DNA of 64,000 nt from Pontibacter sp. HSC-36F09 (lineage in GTDB: Bacteria; Bacteroidota; Bacteroidia; Cytophagales; Hymenobacteraceae): assembly GCF_024171605.1 (NCBI RefSeq), contig NZ_JALKAA010000003.1:124001-188000 (forward strand), read 5' to 3'. A program made the position numbers and the translations under genes. Below, piece by piece: positions 41,627-49,133 of the stretch. The notes under the pieces were generated by a model. That model had not been told where the DNA came from. It searched no databases and saw nothing but the letters and a program-made list of their open reading frames with translations. The number at the start of each line of letters is the position of its first letter. Within the stretch, counting starts at the first letter, position 1.

Positions 41627-43516
41627 ATGAGTAATTCTCCAGACAATTTCGATTGGGACAAATTTGAGACCCAAGGTTTCGGTGGCGGCTACAGCAAAGA
41701 CGAGCGCGCTGAAATGGAAAAAATGTATGACGACACCCTGACTACTGTTCAGGAGCAGGAGGTTGTTAAAGGAATCGTGGTAGGCATCACTGAGCGTGAC
41801 GTGATCCTGAACATCGGTTTCAAGTCTGACGGCCTGGTGCCGGTATCTGAATTCAGAGACCTGCCTGAGCTGAAAGTGGGCGACGAGGTTGAGGTGTTCA
41901 TCGAAGACCAGGAAGACCCCAACGGCCAGTTGATCCTTTCCCGCAAGAAAGCGAAGATCGTTAGCGCTTGGGCTAAGATCTATGACGCGCTTGAGAACGA
42001 CAACGTTCTGGAAGGTGTAGTGAAGAGAAGAACCAAAGGTGGTCTGATCATGGACCTCTACGGTGTTGAAGCCTTCTTGCCAGGTTCTCAGATCGACGTG
42101 AAGCCGATCCGTGACTTCGACGTGTTCGTTGGTAAGAAAATGGAAGTGAAAGTTGTGAAAATCAACGCCGCTTTCGACAACGTGGTTGTATCTCACAAAG
42201 TACTTATCGAGAAAGACCTGGAGCAGCAGCGTGCAGCCATCCTGAACAACCTTGAAAAAGGTCAGGTGCTGGAAGGCGTTATCAAGAACATGACAAACTT
42301 CGGTGTGTTCATCGACCTTGGTGGCGTAGACGGTCTGCTTCACATCACAGATATCTCTTGGGGACGTATTAATCACCCAGAAGAAGTATTGAACCTTGAC
42401 CAGAAGGTGAACGTGGTAGTGCTTGACTTCGATGATGACAAGAAGCGTATTTCTCTTGGCATGAAGCAGCTTACTCCTCACCCATGGGACGCATTGCCAG
42501 CTGAAATTGAAGTTGGCTCACGCGTGAAGGGTAGAATTGTTAACGTGGCTGATTACGGCGCTTTCCTGGAGCTTATGCCAGGTGTTGAAGGCCTGATCCA
42601 CGTTTCTGAAATGAGCTGGTCACAGCACCTGCGCAACCCACAAGACTTCATCAAGCAGAACGACGAAGTTGAGGCAGTTGTGTTGACGCTTGACCGCGAA
42701 GAGCGCAAAATGTCTCTGGGCATTAAGCAGCTTACTGAAGATCCTTGGACAAAAGAAGACGTTATCACGAAGTATGCAGTTGGCACGAAGCACACTGGCG
42801 TAGTTCGTAACCTGACTAACTTCGGTCTGTTCCTGGAGCTGGAAGAAGGTGTTGACGGTCTGGTACACGTATCTGACCTGTCTTGGACCAAGAAGATCAA
42901 GCACCCATCTGAGTTCGTGAAAGTTGGTGAAAACCTGGACGTAGTTGTTCTGGAGCTGGATGTAGCTAACAGAAGACTGGCCCTTGGTCACAAGCAGTTG
43001 GAGGAGAACCCTTGGGATACGTTCGAGTCTGTATTCAACATCGGTTCTGTACACAAAGCTACAGTTCTTGAGAAGTCAGACAGAGGCGCTACACTGGAGC
43101 TGCCATATGGCATCGAAGGTTTCTCATTCCCGAAAGGTCTTGCTAAAGAAGACGGTTCTCAGGTAGAGGCAGGCGAAACGCTTGACTTCCGCGTAACTGA
43201 ATTCTCTAAGGATGACCGTAAGATCATCCTTTCGCACACTGCCACTTACTCTGAGGCTGACAACGCGCGTATCGCGAAGGCCACTAAGAAAGCTGCACCT
43301 GCAGCTGCTGGTGAGAAGAAGGAGAAGGCTCCAAAAGTTCAGAAAGAAGTAGAGAACAAGTCTACTCTTGGGGACCTAGATGCCCTTTCTGCTCTGAAAG
43401 AGAAGATGCTGGACAACGAGAAAGAAGCTGGCGTGAAGAAATTGGAAGCTGCTGCTGCTAAAAAGGCAAAAGGTTCTGATGACGAAGCGTCTGCTGAAGA
43501 AGAGAACAACGCTTAG
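41627..43516 (+). CDS. rpsA: 30S ribosomal protein S1
   Basis: The 629-residue protein has six S1 RNA-binding domains (about residues 43-110, 127-195, 210-280, 297-370, 385-460 and 473-545), seen in repeats such as NFGVFIDLGGVDGLLHITDI and NFGLFLELEEGVDGLVHVSD, and a charged Lys/Ala/Glu-rich tail. It binds mRNA on the small subunit and helps start translation where ribosome binding sites are weak, as in this phylum. The codon use is strongly biased, and the gene has no GGTATA motif. It has its own promoter and a strong terminator. Confidence 0.96.
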   Translation: MSNSPDNFDWDKFETQGFGGGYSKDERAEMEKMYDDTLTTVQEQEVVKGIVVGITERDVILNIGFKSDGLVPVSEFRDLPELKVGDEVEVFIEDQEDPNGQLILSRKKAKIVSAWAKIYDALENDNVLEGVVKRRTKGGLIMDLYGVEAFLPGSQIDVKPIRDFDVFVGKKMEVKVVKINAAFDNVVVSHKVLIEKDLEQQRAAILNNLEKGQVLEGVIKNMTNFGVFIDLGGVDGLLHITDISWGRINHPEEVLNLDQKVNVVVLDFDDDKKRISLGMKQLTPHPWDALPAEIEVGSRVKGRIVNVADYGAFLELMPGVEGLIHVSEMSWSQHLRNPQDFIKQNDEVEAVVLTLDREERKMSLGIKQLTEDPWTKEDVITKYAVGTKHTGVVRNLTNFGLFLELEEGVDGLVHVSDLSWTKKIKHPSEFVKVGENLDVVVLELDVANRRLALGHKQLEENPWDTFESVFNIGSVHKATVLEKSDRGATLELPYGIEGFSFPKGLAKEDGSQVEAGETLDFRVTEFSKDDRKIILSHTATYSEADNARIAKATKKAAPAAAGEKKEKAPKVQKEVENKSTLGDLDALSALKEKMLDNEKEAGVKKLEAAAAKKAKGSDDEASAEEENNA

Positions 43517-43533
43517 TACTAAGCTTGTCCTAT

Positions 43534-43569
43534 AAAAAAAGGCCCCGGAGCAATCCGGGGCCTTTTTTT
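43534..43569 (+). terminator. Terminator of rpsA
   Basis: A 16 bp stem (43534-43549 with 43554-43569) with a GCAA tetraloop and a T7 run follows the rpsA stop. Confidence 0.92.
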
Positions 43570-43631
43570 ATTATCTATAATAATATATATTTATATAGAA
43601 ATTGATTTATGCTTTAAAGAAACTCCAAGCT

Positions 43632-44624
43632 ATGCGCCTCAAGCAAGCTCTCGCAATTCTCTTCATGATTGGTCTCCTTGCTTGTAAAAAGGACGATGAC
43701 TTACAGATACGGAAGGACCTTCCTCAACTTCATATAGAGGAAATCATTAATATAGCGAAAAGAGAAGCTGTATACCGACACCAGATCGATTGGGAGGATC
43801 TCGAAAAAAAAGTGAAGGCAAAGGCAGCTAACGCTAAAACAATAGAGGAAACCTATCCAGCGATTGAGCTGGCCTTAACACTTCTGCAGGAATTTCACAG
43901 TATGTACGTAAGCCCAATCGGAGAGACTGTGCATAATCCAGATAGAGGTTGCAATGAAGCTTTTCCTAATCCTGTGCCTAGGGATGAGGCAATTGGGTAC
44001 ATTAAAATAAATAGCATGGCTGGAACTGATCCGAGAGCATTAAACGCTTATGTCAAAGCTATGCATGATTCCATTCAAATTGCTGATGAACGCGAGGTAA
44101 AGGGTTGGATAGTCGATTTAAGAGGTAATAGAGGTGGTAATATGGCACCTATGCTATTAGGGGTTGGCCCTATCTTGGGAAATGGAATTGCAGGTTATTT
44201 TGTAGATACTGATGATGTGTGGAAGTGCTGGCAGTATGACGATATCGGCCGACTCTCCGTTTGCTCGACTAGCAAAGAAAACGGAGGACGCATGGTACAA
44301 AAAGAGGCATATAGACTAATAAGGACTAACCTTAACCCTTATCCTAAAGTAGCATTACTGGTTGATGGTGAGGTTGCCAGTTCAGGAGAAATAGTATTTA
44401 TATCGTTTATAGGCAGGCCAAACGCCCGTAGTTTTGGAAGCCCAAGCTGCGGCGCATCTACTGAGTTAAGGTCGTACCGCCTTAACAATGGTGCACGTTT
44501 AAATTTAGCCAGAGCTCTATTTGCTGATAGAAACCTTAAAACGTATGGTAAAGAAGTACTCCCGGATGAAATATTACCTGATAAAGAGGCTGTAGCACGC
44601 GCCATAGAGTGGATTAAGGAATAG
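43632..44624 (+). CDS. S41 family peptidase, lipoprotein
   Basis: From the ATG at 43632 the protein has 330 residues and a lipoprotein signal peptide with Cys18 (MIGLLAC). The upstream frame start at 43602 is rejected because it hides this signal. The peptidase domain has VKGWIVDLRGNRGGNMAPML and VASSGEIVFISFIGRPN, the nucleophile region in the SSGE subgroup of S41 (tail-specific/C-terminal processing peptidase) proteins, then RSFGSPSCGAST. No PDZ domain is obvious. It is anchored in the envelope and probably cleaves periplasmic proteins. The gene is AT-rich compared with rpsA. Confidence 0.85.
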   Translation: MRLKQALAILFMIGLLACKKDDDLQIRKDLPQLHIEEIINIAKREAVYRHQIDWEDLEKKVKAKAANAKTIEETYPAIELALTLLQEFHSMYVSPIGETVHNPDRGCNEAFPNPVPRDEAIGYIKINSMAGTDPRALNAYVKAMHDSIQIADEREVKGWIVDLRGNRGGNMAPMLLGVGPILGNGIAGYFVDTDDVWKCWQYDDIGRLSVCSTSKENGGRMVQKEAYRLIRTNLNPYPKVALLVDGEVASSGEIVFISFIGRPNARSFGSPSCGASTELRSYRLNNGARLNLARALFADRNLKTYGKEVLPDEILPDKEAVARAIEWIKE

Positions 44625-44653
44625 ATATAGGAAAATAGGAATCTCTCCAAACT

Positions 44654-45199
44654 ATGCGAAAAGTAATCTTAGACCTGGCCGTAACCCTCGACGGATTCAT
44701 TGAAGGGCCGAATGGGGAAGTGGATTGGTGTATCCTAGATGATGACATGGACTTTAAGGGCTTCCTTTCAGGTATAGACACCATACTCTATGGACGGGTA
44801 AGTTATGAAATGTGGGGTAACTTCGAGCCAGAACCTAGCGCAAACGAAACTGAAAAGACTATCTGGTCGGCTGTACACGCTAAGGAGAAGATTGTTTTCT
44901 CCAGCCAGGAGCGGCAGGATAGGAAGGCCACTTTTATTTCCTCCGCTATACCTGAAAAGGTGGCTGAGATGAAACAGCGGGACGGTAAAGACATTTGGTT
45001 GTATGGGGGATCAAAACTCATCACAACTTTTATCCACCATGGGCTGATTGACATTTACCGCATTTCCGTACACCCAACCGTGTTAGGAGCAGGCAAGCCG
45101 CTGTTTCAAGAACTGAAGCAAAGGATAAATCTCAACCTGATAGAGGTGAACAAGTTTAGATCCGGGGTGGTGCAGCTGATTTACGAGCATAAGGGCTGA
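44654..45199 (+). CDS. DHFR-family (RibD C-terminal domain) reductase
   Basis: The 181-residue protein has the RibD_C/YyaP pattern: KVILDLAVTLDGFIEGPNGE at the N-terminus, DTILYGRVSYEMWGNF in the middle, and DIWLYGGSKLITTFIHHGLI with the NADPH-loop GGS. These small proteins resemble dihydrofolate reductase and the reductase half of RibD, but lack an assigned substrate in most species. It starts 29 bases after the S41 peptidase stop and may be cotranscribed. Confidence 0.86.
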   Translation: MRKVILDLAVTLDGFIEGPNGEVDWCILDDDMDFKGFLSGIDTILYGRVSYEMWGNFEPEPSANETEKTIWSAVHAKEKIVFSSQERQDRKATFISSAIPEKVAEMKQRDGKDIWLYGGSKLITTFIHHGLIDIYRISVHPTVLGAGKPLFQELKQRINLNLIEVNKFRSGVVQLIYEHKG

Positions 45200-45224
45200 A
45201 TAACAAACTGTTAGATAGGTATAC

Positions 45225-45240
45225 CTGGCGTATTCGCCAG
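45225..45240. terminator. Weak hairpin after the DHFR-like gene
   Basis: CTGGCG (45225-45230) pairs with CGCCAG (45235-45240) around TATT. No proper T-run follows, so termination here is doubtful. Confidence 0.3.
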
Positions 45241-45331
45241 CGCGTTAATTATTTAATCAGGTATAAGATGAAAAGCTCTAGTTGAGTTCTATATCCAAAT
45301 TAAAGAATCCCTCAAAAATCAGAATAACTCC

Positions 45332-46249
45332 ATGAACCCATACCTGGAAATTCTTCCCGAAGTGCAGCAGGCCCTGACCGATGGTAAGCCCGTTGTAGCG
45401 CTGGAGTCGACGATTATCGCACATGGCATGCCTTTTCCGCAGAACGTGCAGACGGCTTTAGAGGTAGAGGCAGTGGTGCGGGAAGCGGGCGCTATACCTG
45501 CCACCATCGCCATCCTGAACGGCAAGTGCTGTGTGGGCCTTACGCAGCAGCAGATCGAGCACCTGGGGCAGGCAACAGATGTCTGGAAAGTGAGTTTGGT
45601 AGATATGCCCTATGTCATTAGTCAGCGACTGGATGGCGCTACGACGGTGGCAACGACCATGCGCATTGCTGCCATGGCAGGTATACGGGTATTTGTAACG
45701 GGCGGAACCGGAGGCGTGCACCGGGGCGCTGAGACGACGATGGACATCTCGGCGGATCTGACCGAAATGGCGCACACTTCCGTCGCGGTGGTGTCGGCAG
45801 GAGTCAAGTCGATTCTGGATATTGGGCTGACGCTGGAGTACCTCGAAACACAAGGTATACCGGTTGTTACGTATGGGCAGGATGCCTTCCCTAGCTTTTA
45901 CTCCCGCCAAAGTGGATTTGCCTCTCCCTTGCGACTGAATTCTCCCCGTGAAATAGCAGATCTGTTACGTATTAAATGGGAGCTGGGACTGAACGGAGCT
46001 GTGCTAATTGCCAATCCTATACCTGAAAAGTTCGAGGTGCCGGCTCCGGAAATGGAATGGTACATCACCCAGGCCCTGCATGCCGCCGCGCAGCAGCACA
46101 TCAAAGGAAAAGCCGTTACTCCTTTTCTCTTAAAGTATATCGCAGAGCACAGCCACGGCGAAAGTCTCGAAGCCAATATTGCCCTGATCAAACACAATGC
46201 CCGACTGGGAGCGGAGCTGGCCGCTGCTTATACCCAGGTTAAGTTATAG
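45332..46249 (+). CDS. psuG: Pseudouridine-5'-phosphate glycosidase
   Basis: The 305-residue protein is a full-length PsuG: VVALESTIIAHGMPFPQN (residues 22-39), ATTVATTMRIAAMAGIRVFV, TGGTGGVHRGAETTMDISAD and VSAGVKSILDIGLTLEYLET. It splits pseudouridine 5'-phosphate into uracil and ribose 5-phosphate in the cytoplasm. No psuK kinase lies next to it. Four of its five ATA codons sit inside the GGTATA/TATACC motif. It converges on the acyltransferase gene with 17 bases between stops. Confidence 0.94.
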   Translation: MNPYLEILPEVQQALTDGKPVVALESTIIAHGMPFPQNVQTALEVEAVVREAGAIPATIAILNGKCCVGLTQQQIEHLGQATDVWKVSLVDMPYVISQRLDGATTVATTMRIAAMAGIRVFVTGGTGGVHRGAETTMDISADLTEMAHTSVAVVSAGVKSILDIGLTLEYLETQGIPVVTYGQDAFPSFYSRQSGFASPLRLNSPREIADLLRIKWELGLNGAVLIANPIPEKFEVPAPEMEWYITQALHAAAQQHIKGKAVTPFLLKYIAEHSHGESLEANIALIKHNARLGAELAAAYTQVKL

Positions 46250-46266
46250 TTTGAGCCCTGCTATAC

Positions 46267-47325
46267 CTATTTGGTTGGGACAGTCTCCGGCTTGGCAAAA
46301 CCACTGACAGGTGTTTTCTTCTCCTGTGGCAGAGCATGGCCAGACCGCTGCTTATACCAAGTCTTGAGATGGCTCACAGCCGGTTTTTCAATATAGGTTG
46401 TGATCAGCCAGGCTGCAGTGAGCGAAATGGCTAGCGGCGGCACAATCACCAGCAGGCTGTCGCCAAATAAGTGACGGGTTTCGTTGATGATCACGTAACC
46501 AATAAACTGGTGAATCAGGTATAGCGCGTAGGAAATGCTCCCTAAAAAGAGCAGTACCTTGTTCACCAGAAAATCCATTTTGCCCTGCAGCCCCAAGTAG
46601 AAGACAGCGAAGAAAGAGATTACCACCAGGGTATGTGGCAGTCCCTCTGGCAGGTATAGCGCTACAATGGCAGCGATGCTGAACAGCAGATGTCCGAGGA
46701 TATTTTTTTTCTTTTCAGGTTGCTTCATGAGCAGGTAGAAGAGGATGCCCGCATAAAAGAAGACACCGTGATAGAGGTTGAGCAGCGCACCAACCGGACC
46801 AAAGCTGAACGCATACTTGTGCACCAGACTCAGTAGCACCCAAACCGGCCCAACCCACAAAATGCGCTTCAGGTTGTTGGTCATGAACAAACCGAGCATC
46901 ATCAGATAAAACATCCACTCCGAGAAGAGCGACCAGTATACCCCGTCCACATCCGGCACCTGGGCCAGCTTCTGGAACATGGTCAGGTTCACGAGCATGT
47001 CTGTAAAGTTGGTCTCGAAGCCGGGCAGTCCGAAGGTCTGCACCACCACAAAGGTCGTGATCATGCTGAACCAATACGTTGGGTATAAACGGATGCCACG
47101 GTTAAAGAGAAATTCGCTGCCGCTCTTGATTCTGTCGAAACTGAAGAAGATCACAAAGCCGGAGATCATAAAGAAAAGCTCTACCCCGAACAAGCCATAG
47201 TCGAAGTCGAAGGAAGGAGAGAAGCGGTGGCCGTACAGGCTGCGATAAACGGAAGTATAGTGGAAGAGGGCCACTGAGAGTGCGGCAATGCCCCTTAATG
47301 CGTCAAGGAATAGAAGTCTGTTCAT
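46267..47325 (-). CDS. Acyltransferase 3 family membrane protein (OafA-like)
   Basis: From the ATG at 47325 the protein has 352 residues and about ten membrane helices. It opens FLDALRGIAALSVALFHYTS, the acyltransferase 3 signature with the conserved Arg and His, and continues ELFFMISGFVIFFSFDRIKS. It moves acetyl or similar groups to surface or membrane glycans. It stands alone and may decorate the polysaccharide made at 12.6-25.2 kb; that link is inference. An upstream frame start at 47382 is less likely. Confidence 0.9.
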   Translation of the reverse strand: MNRLLFLDALRGIAALSVALFHYTSVYRSLYGHRFSPSFDFDYGLFGVELFFMISGFVIFFSFDRIKSGSEFLFNRGIRLYPTYWFSMITTFVVVQTFGLPGFETNFTDMLVNLTMFQKLAQVPDVDGVYWSLFSEWMFYLMMLGLFMTNNLKRILWVGPVWVLLSLVHKYAFSFGPVGALLNLYHGVFFYAGILFYLLMKQPEKKKNILGHLLFSIAAIVALYLPEGLPHTLVVISFFAVFYLGLQGKMDFLVNKVLLFLGSISYALYLIHQFIGYVIINETRHLFGDSLLVIVPPLAISLTAAWLITTYIEKPAVSHLKTWYKQRSGHALPQEKKTPVSGFAKPETVPTK

Positions 47326-47702
47326 AAAGGTAATCGTTACGGGCTCTGAAGGTATAGGGCCGTAGCCTGGTTCCTTCCGCACCGCTAACTGGCTGATACG
47401 GCCAGAATTTATAGAGTGTTATTGTTAAGGGTAACAGCCCAAACAAGCCTGGGTACGGCTGCCTGGCCGTGTCTGTTTCGGACTATGCCGGATGTGCATA
47501 GCGGTTTTTCAGAATATACCGGGAAAGAAGCGATAAAGTTATGGCAGGCGCCAAGAGTTTTTAAGCAGGCGGAATTGACCGTATGTCGGATGGGTTTTGG
47601 TTTTGCGGCACCTTTTTGGTAGCTTGTCGGTTGTAACAAAAGCGCCATGGTCTGCCAAAAGGATGGCAGGGGCAGAAGGCTGCACAATTTTTAATTCATT
47701 GC
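47326..47702. other. Intergenic region, no gene seen
   Basis: This divergent spacer should hold promoters for the acyltransferase and the small lipoprotein. I find no perfect TAnnTTTG box, and the 92-codon frame on the minus strand at 47409-47687 lacks coding features. Confidence 0.45.
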
Positions 47703-48065
47703 ATGAAAACTACCGTTAATGTACTGCTGGCTGCTGCCCTGATTGGTTTTAGCGCTTGCTCAGAAGACAATAAGACAACCAGCACAGCTGCCAGCCAGTC
47801 AACCACTGTACCAACAAGCAGTAACGCTGCTACAGCTGCACCAGCAGGCAACGTAGCCCTGAATCCGGAGCACGGTCAGCCGGGCCACCGCTGCGACATC
47901 GAAGTGGGCGCACCGCTAAACCTGCCAGCACAGCCCAGACTGACGGCACCACAGCCTGCTTTCCAGCCGCAGGTATCTGGTTCTGTTGCCGCCGGCACCA
48001 ACCCGCCTCACGGCCAGCCTGGTCATGACTGCGCTGTACCTGTAGGAGCTCCGCTTCCTAAATAA
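47703..48065 (+). CDS. Small lipoprotein with two Cys/His repeats
   Basis: The 120-residue protein has a lipoprotein signal peptide with Cys19 (GFSAC), a 30-residue Ser/Thr/Ala linker, and two 19-residue repeats: NPEHGQPGHRCDIEVGAPL (54-72) and NPPHGQPGHDCAVPVGAPL (100-118). Each has two His and one Cys in a fixed HGQPGHxC frame, which suggests metal or cofactor binding. The region between is rich in Pro and Ala. I recall similar HGQPGH repeats from other Bacteroidota proteins but know no function. A single-gene unit upstream of tRNA-Cys. Confidence 0.82.
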   Translation: MKTTVNVLLAAALIGFSACSEDNKTTSTAASQSTTVPTSSNAATAAPAGNVALNPEHGQPGHRCDIEVGAPLNLPAQPRLTAPQPAFQPQVSGSVAAGTNPPHGQPGHDCAVPVGAPLPK

Positions 48066-48188
48066 TTTTGCGCATTCTATTTAAAAAATAAGGGGCTTAT
48101 ACTTAGCGCTATACCTGATGGCGCTTAAAAAATATAGCCTGATTGTTTGATAAGCATACATCTCTGCTTATATTTGCACTCCAATCAG

Positions 48189-48259
48189 GGTAACGTGGCC
48201 GAGTGGCTAGGCTCAGCTCTGCAAAAGCTGCTACAGCGGTTCGAATCCGCTCGTTACCT
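48189..48259 (+). tRNA. tRNA-Cys (GCA)
   Basis: The cloverleaf closes fully: acceptor GGTAACG (48189-48195) with CGTTACC (48252-48258), a D-arm with GCCGAGTGGCTAGGC, anticodon stem CAGCT with AGCTG around the loop CTGCAAA (anticodon GCA), and T-arm AGCGG-TTCGAAT-CCGCT. The CCA end is not encoded. It reads Cys codons UGC and UGU. A terminator follows directly. Confidence 0.95.
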
Positions 48260-48264
48260 CTTCT

Positions 48265-48300
48265 TCGCCCGGTCGGTATTCCTGACCGGGCGATTTTTTT
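48265..48300 (+). terminator. Terminator of tRNA-Cys
   Basis: A 10 bp GC-rich stem (48265-48274 with 48284-48293) with a 9-base loop is followed by a T7 run. Confidence 0.9.
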
Positions 48301-48337
48301 TCCTTTCAGTTCAAATTCCACTTTACTTAGCGTCATA

Positions 48338-48398
48338 AGCTATGGCGCGAGCGTCTACGCTCGTGACAGGTTTAGTGGGGCCTCTGGCCCAGGTATAG
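48338..48398. repeat. Dispersed repeat block C, copy 1
   Basis: A hairpin CGAGCG with CGCTCG is followed by GACAGG and GGGGCCTCTGGCCC. The reverse complement of 57729-57785 has the same order with the same hairpin. Confidence 0.68.
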
Positions 48399-48414
48399 GT
48401 ATAGCTTGCTTATG

Positions 48415-48588
48415 CAGGTATAGGAACCGATGTTGTTTTATAGCTTGCCCTGGCCGGGCAGGCCTTACTTTTTTCCTTGATGAAAAGAAAGAGGGCCCCT
48501 ACCCCCAGTAAGCAAAAAAATCAAGACGATTTTAAACTCGCTGACCGCTCAAACACAAAATCGTCGCTGGTGCACTTGGCACCATTGT
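48415..48588. repeat. Dispersed repeat block B, copy 2 (inverted)
   Basis: This is the reverse-complement counterpart of 41041-41237, sharing TTGTTTTATAGCTTGCC, the following TGGCC-GGC segment, ACTTTTTTC, and GCAAAAAAATCAAGACG, in the same order. Confidence 0.7.
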
Positions 48589-48684
48589 CTGCTCAGTTGC
48601 TTCAGGGCAAGTATGTATTGCTATACCTGCGAGTGAATTGTGACATAAACAACAAGGCTTATACATATAAATCGGGAATGGCGG

Positions 48685-48785
48685 GAAGTCCCCCTTTGAA
48701 GGGGGCAGGGGGATGTTAATCGAGCACAATCCTTCCCCTGTTTTGGGGGTAGGGGCCCTCGATAAAAGGGGAAGGTTGGGGTGGG
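48685..48785. repeat. Dispersed repeat block A, copy 2 (inverted)
   Basis: CCCCCTTTGAAGGGGG (48690-48705) followed by CAGGGGGATGTTAATCGAGC is the reverse complement of copy 1 at 40852-40931 with few changes. The second hairpin arm AGGGGAAGG comes after a longer loop. Confidence 0.7.
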
Positions 48786-49133
48786 GTTAATTTCCTACAA
48801 AACCTATACCTGAAGAATTGGTAGCAGTAGCTGAAAATCCCCCTGCTGTTTTGGGGATTGGACCCTTTACAAAAAGAGGGGCAGGGGAGGTAATCCCATT
48901 ACAAAACTATACCTGCCACAAGTCTCAATCTCTTCACCCAATCCATCTATGAGGCCTTTCTATACCTAAGTAATTATCACCCAATAACTTCAATTCGGTT
49001 GTGCTGTTTTTTCTAAACGGGCTATATCCTTTGTCAAAGTATAACGTATTGCAAGCAGGCAATTTCACGGTTGCCGTGTATCTCAATACCTACAACATAT
49101 CTGACAGGCAAAACAAGCTGCTTACCCATTCCC

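Larger units (their letters stand above)
48301..49133. other. 0.8 kb gene-free, repeat-rich region before cphA
   Basis: No supported gene is present. It holds dispersed repeat blocks C, B and A (separate entries), a G/C-run-rich stretch at 48835-48895 similar in kind to block A, and at least eight GGTATA-type motifs. A near-match promoter (TATATCCTTTGT, about 49023) lies before cphA but has one base too many in the spacer. Confidence 0.65.

Noticed and set aside
41498-42481. A 327-codon minus-strand frame opposite rpsA.
   Set aside because: It is an antisense shadow of the strongly codon-biased rpsA gene and would cross its promoter.
47409-47687. A 92-codon minus-strand frame before the lipoprotein gene.
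   Set aside because: The composition is not protein-like and it would overlap the promoter region of the lipoprotein gene.
48203-48511. A 102-codon plus-strand frame after the Cys/His lipoprotein.
   Set aside because: It starts inside tRNA-Cys, crosses its terminator and then repeat blocks.
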